In this document: piece after piece, positions 4,648 through 6,520 of the stretch
How the letters are laid out: the number at the start of each line of letters is the position of its first letter
Position numbering within the stretch: position 1 is the stretch's first letter
Source of the DNA: Gemmatimonadota bacterium
GTDB taxonomy: Bacteria > Gemmatimonadota > Gemmatimonadetes > Palauibacterales > Palauibacteraceae
Reading direction: 5' to 3'
Assembly: GCA_030598525.1 (NCBI GenBank)
Contig: JAUVPT010000095.1
Span: 1-6,520 of the forward strand
DNA: 6,520 nt
Position numbers and translations under genes: made by a program
The notes under the pieces: generated by a model
Told to the model about the DNA's origin: nothing
The model's input: the letters and a program-made list of their open reading frames with translations, nothing else
Databases searched by the model: none

Positions 4648-6520
4648 CTAGACGTCGATCGCCACGTTCGGGTGAGTGAAGTGCAGACTCACCTGGACCG
4701 GGTGCCCGAGGATGGTGGACCCGGCCTCGCGGTACACCCCCGACTGGATCGCGTACGTCGCAGCCGTATCCGGCACCTCGGCCGCTTCGATTTCGTGTGT
4801 CTTGAAATCGACGACTCGCGGGGCCGGCGACCCGGCGTCCTGCCCACCCGGGCGGAACAGGTCGTACGCCCCGAGGCGCCATTCCCTGGGTCCGAGCAGG
4901 TGAAGGAACGGTAATTCGCGCCAGTGCTCTCCCTCCACGTAGTGGGCCCACTCGTCGCTGCGCACCACGGCCTCGATCTCTCTCCTGAGGGCCTCGCGAT
5001 ACTCGGAGCCGGGCTCCAGAAGGGTCTCGGATTCGGGGGCATCCAGGCCGGCAATCGCCTCACCGAGGATACGAGCGAGTTCCGACTCGGCCTCGAGGCG
5101 TTCGAGCACGGTGTGAATCAGGGTTCCGCGAACCTTCGCGGGCAGTCGAGCCTCGGCCTCCGGCGCCCGGGCAAACTCGGGTCCGGGAACCACTCCGTGC
5201 CCGTAGCGCAGCTTCCAGGCCTCCGGGTCCAACTGCCTCATCCGAAGCTCGGTAGCCGACGTCGAGAAGCTGAAGCAGGGTCCCGCTAGCGGCTGAGTGA
5301 TGACGGGCGCCGGGCGATCGCGCAGCCCGTCCATCCACCAGAGCTCGACGGGGGCCGGCGCGAGCGATTCCTGGATCGGACTGGGGGTTCGGAACAGGAC
5401 GACGGGCACTTCGATGGCGGCTCCCGGGGATGAGCCCGAGTCCACGCGCGTTTCCGAATCTGCGCCCCGTCGCGGCGCGAAGAGGCTGAACTGTCCCCGG
5501 TCGTCCTCCGGTGCGTGATCGAACCCGAAGGCGTCGAGCTGCCGGCCCGTACCCGTGGCCGAATCGTCGTCGGTGGCTGGATCCGGGCGGCGGTCCCTTG
5601 CCTGACCCTCCGCGGGCACATCTCCCCCACGCAGGGCCGCGGCCTCGTGGGCTTCCACCGCATCGCCTAGACCTCCCTGCAGCCAATCGGCGTACCCCTT
5701 CGGCTTCTCGACAGGACCCGAAATGATCAACCGGTCGCGCGCCCGAGTCGCCGCGACATACAGGAGCCGGGCCTCTTCTGCATGGTCCTCGGCCAGGGCG
5801 CTCTGGAACACGCGCACCGATCGGACCCCCCGCTCACTCTGATTTCCCATGTACACGGGGCCGAGCGCCGGATCGCTCCAGTACGTGCCGCTGAGCCGTC
5901 CGCCCGAATCGGGCCCGCCCCGCGTGCCTGCCAGGATCACGACGGGCCATTCGAGACCCTTCGCGGTGTGAATGGTACTGAGGGTCACCGCGACATCGTC
6001 CTGGCTCGTCAGCGGAGCCTGCGGAATGCCCGTGTCCTGTTCGCCCCACCGGTCCCAGAGGCGGAGGAATCCACCCAAGGGAAGGTGGCGGTAGTCCTCC
6101 AGCAGGGCCTGGAATCGCTCGATGTTCGCCAGCGCTTCCGCCGCGTGCTCCCGGAGCAGCAGGTGAAGCCGATACCCCGTTCGATCGAGCACCCGGCCCA
6201 GGATCTCGCCGTGGTCCGCCCGGTCCACGAGGAGATGAGCCTGGTCGATGGCCTCGAGACCCTCGCGCAGGGCCCACGTCTCGACCTCGTGGACATGCGC
6301 ATTCTCGGGTGCAGGGAACGGCACGATCTCCCCCGACTCGACGAGCTCCAGATACGCGCGGGCCTGCTCGAGGTAGGCGGGACGGCGCGTAGCGGACCTC
6401 ACCTTGGGATCGATTCGCAAACGCGCCAGCACCTCGTCGCGCAGCCCCACGAACGGCGATCTGAGGTAGGCGAACGCCCTCAGGTCGTCGCTCGGATTGT
6501 CAACCAGTCGGAGAGCGGTA
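4648..6520 (-). CDS. AddA/RecB-like UvrD-family helicase with C-terminal PD-(D/E)XK nuclease, N-terminus outside window
   Basis: This is the C-terminal 623 residues of a double-strand-break-processing helicase/nuclease of the AddA type (full proteins are about 1,100-1,250 residues). The frame stays open to 6520; the GTG at 6450 is internal, since the residues before it (RSPFVGLRDEVL with upstream NPSDDLRAFAYL) match the conserved 2B-domain segment. Numbering from the first whole codon, helicase motif V is STIHTAKGLEW (about 181-191) and motif VI is LLYVAATRARDRL (252-264). A charged, disordered-looking linker covers about 285-370. The nuclease follows: GTLIHTVLERL (His469), RELPF (Glu535), GAYDLF (Asp553), VVDFKT (Asp571, Lys573) and QSGVY (Gln592, Tyr596), so the active site looks intact. 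AddA works with AddB to resect broken ends for RecA; addB should lie off the right edge if the operon is usual. AdnA or a stand-alone UvrD-nuclease are alternatives. Confidence 0.88.
   Translation of the reverse strand, partial: TALRLVDNPSDDLRAFAYLRSPFVGLRDEVLARLRIDPKVRSATRRPAYLEQARAYLELVESGEIVPFPAPENAHVHEVETWALREGLEAIDQAHLLVDRADHGEILGRVLDRTGYRLHLLLREHAAEALANIERFQALLEDYRHLPLGGFLRLWDRWGEQDTGIPQAPLTSQDDVAVTLSTIHTAKGLEWPVVILAGTRGGPDSGGRLSGTYWSDPALGPVYMGNQSERGVRSVRVFQSALAEDHAEEARLLYVAATRARDRLIISGPVEKPKGYADWLQGGLGDAVEAHEAAALRGGDVPAEGQARDRRPDPATDDDSATGTGRQLDAFGFDHAPEDDRGQFSLFAPRRGADSETRVDSGSSPGAAIEVPVVLFRTPSPIQESLAPAPVELWWMDGLRDRPAPVITQPLAGPCFSFSTSATELRMRQLDPEAWKLRYGHGVVPGPEFARAPEAEARLPAKVRGTLIHTVLERLEAESELARILGEAIAGLDAPESETLLEPGSEYREALRREIEAVVRSDEWAHYVEGEHWRELPFLHLLGPREWRLGAYDLFRPGGQDAGSPAPRVVDFKTHEIEAAEVPDTAATYAIQSGVYREAGSTILGHPVQVSLHFTHPNVAIDV

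Noticed and set aside
4622..4648. Terminator between the SRPBCC and helicase/nuclease genes
   Set aside because: The gap is about 25 bp and holds a direct repeat, not an inverted repeat, so no hairpin can be supported.
6448..6450. GTG as the start of the helicase/nuclease gene
   Set aside because: The frame continues upstream to the window edge and encodes conserved AddA residues before the GTG, so it is an internal valine.
1..6520. CRISPR array, tRNA/rRNA, insertion sequence, toxin-antitoxin pair or defence cluster
   Set aside because: I read both strands for spaced repeats, transposase motifs, terminal inverted repeats and small paired genes and saw none. The AddA-like gene is a housekeeping repair gene, not evidence of a defence island by itself.

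Overview
This is a high-GC chromosomal window with six protein genes, two of them cut by the window edges. The gene types suggest a Gram-negative bacterium with an outer membrane: a PorT-like beta-barrel with a signal peptide, a lipoprotein-type M19 dipeptidase, an exported SRPBCC protein and an AddA/RecB-type recombination helicase-nuclease. A PorT-like barrel in so GC-rich a genome points to Gemmatimonadota or a relative. That is a judgement from gene content and base composition only; no rRNA or other phylogenetic marker is present.

Layout, left to right. (1) 1-716, minus: ZIP-family metal transporter, missing its last residues off the left edge. (2) 843-1670, plus: class II glutamine amidotransferase with the Cys2 nucleophile. 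(3) 1720-2988, minus: secreted lipoprotein membrane dipeptidase (M19), convergent with gene 2, with a GC-rich hairpin between their ends. (4) 3238-3861, plus: PorT-like outer-membrane beta-barrel. (5) 4032-4622, plus: exported SRPBCC/AHSA1-like protein, separated from gene 4 by a strong hairpin and a new -10 box. (6) 4648-6520, minus: C-terminal half of an AddA-like helicase/nuclease, running off the right edge with no start codon in view and convergent with gene 5.

Strands alternate and the two co-directional genes are split by a terminator-like hairpin, so each gene looks like its own transcription unit. I see no multi-gene operon, mobile element, CRISPR array, RNA gene or defence island. 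The window reads as ordinary core chromosome: metal uptake, peptide or gamma-glutamyl metabolism, envelope and DNA repair. One tentative functional link is the Dug3/EgtC-like amidotransferase beside a dipeptidase whose family can cleave Cys-Gly.

I did not find a clear new system. The points most worth a second look are two beta-clamp-binding-like pentapeptides in the linker of the AddA-like protein, altered metal-site residues in the ZIP transporter, a signal peptide on an SRPBCC domain, and a 15-bp tandem duplication spanning a stop codon.
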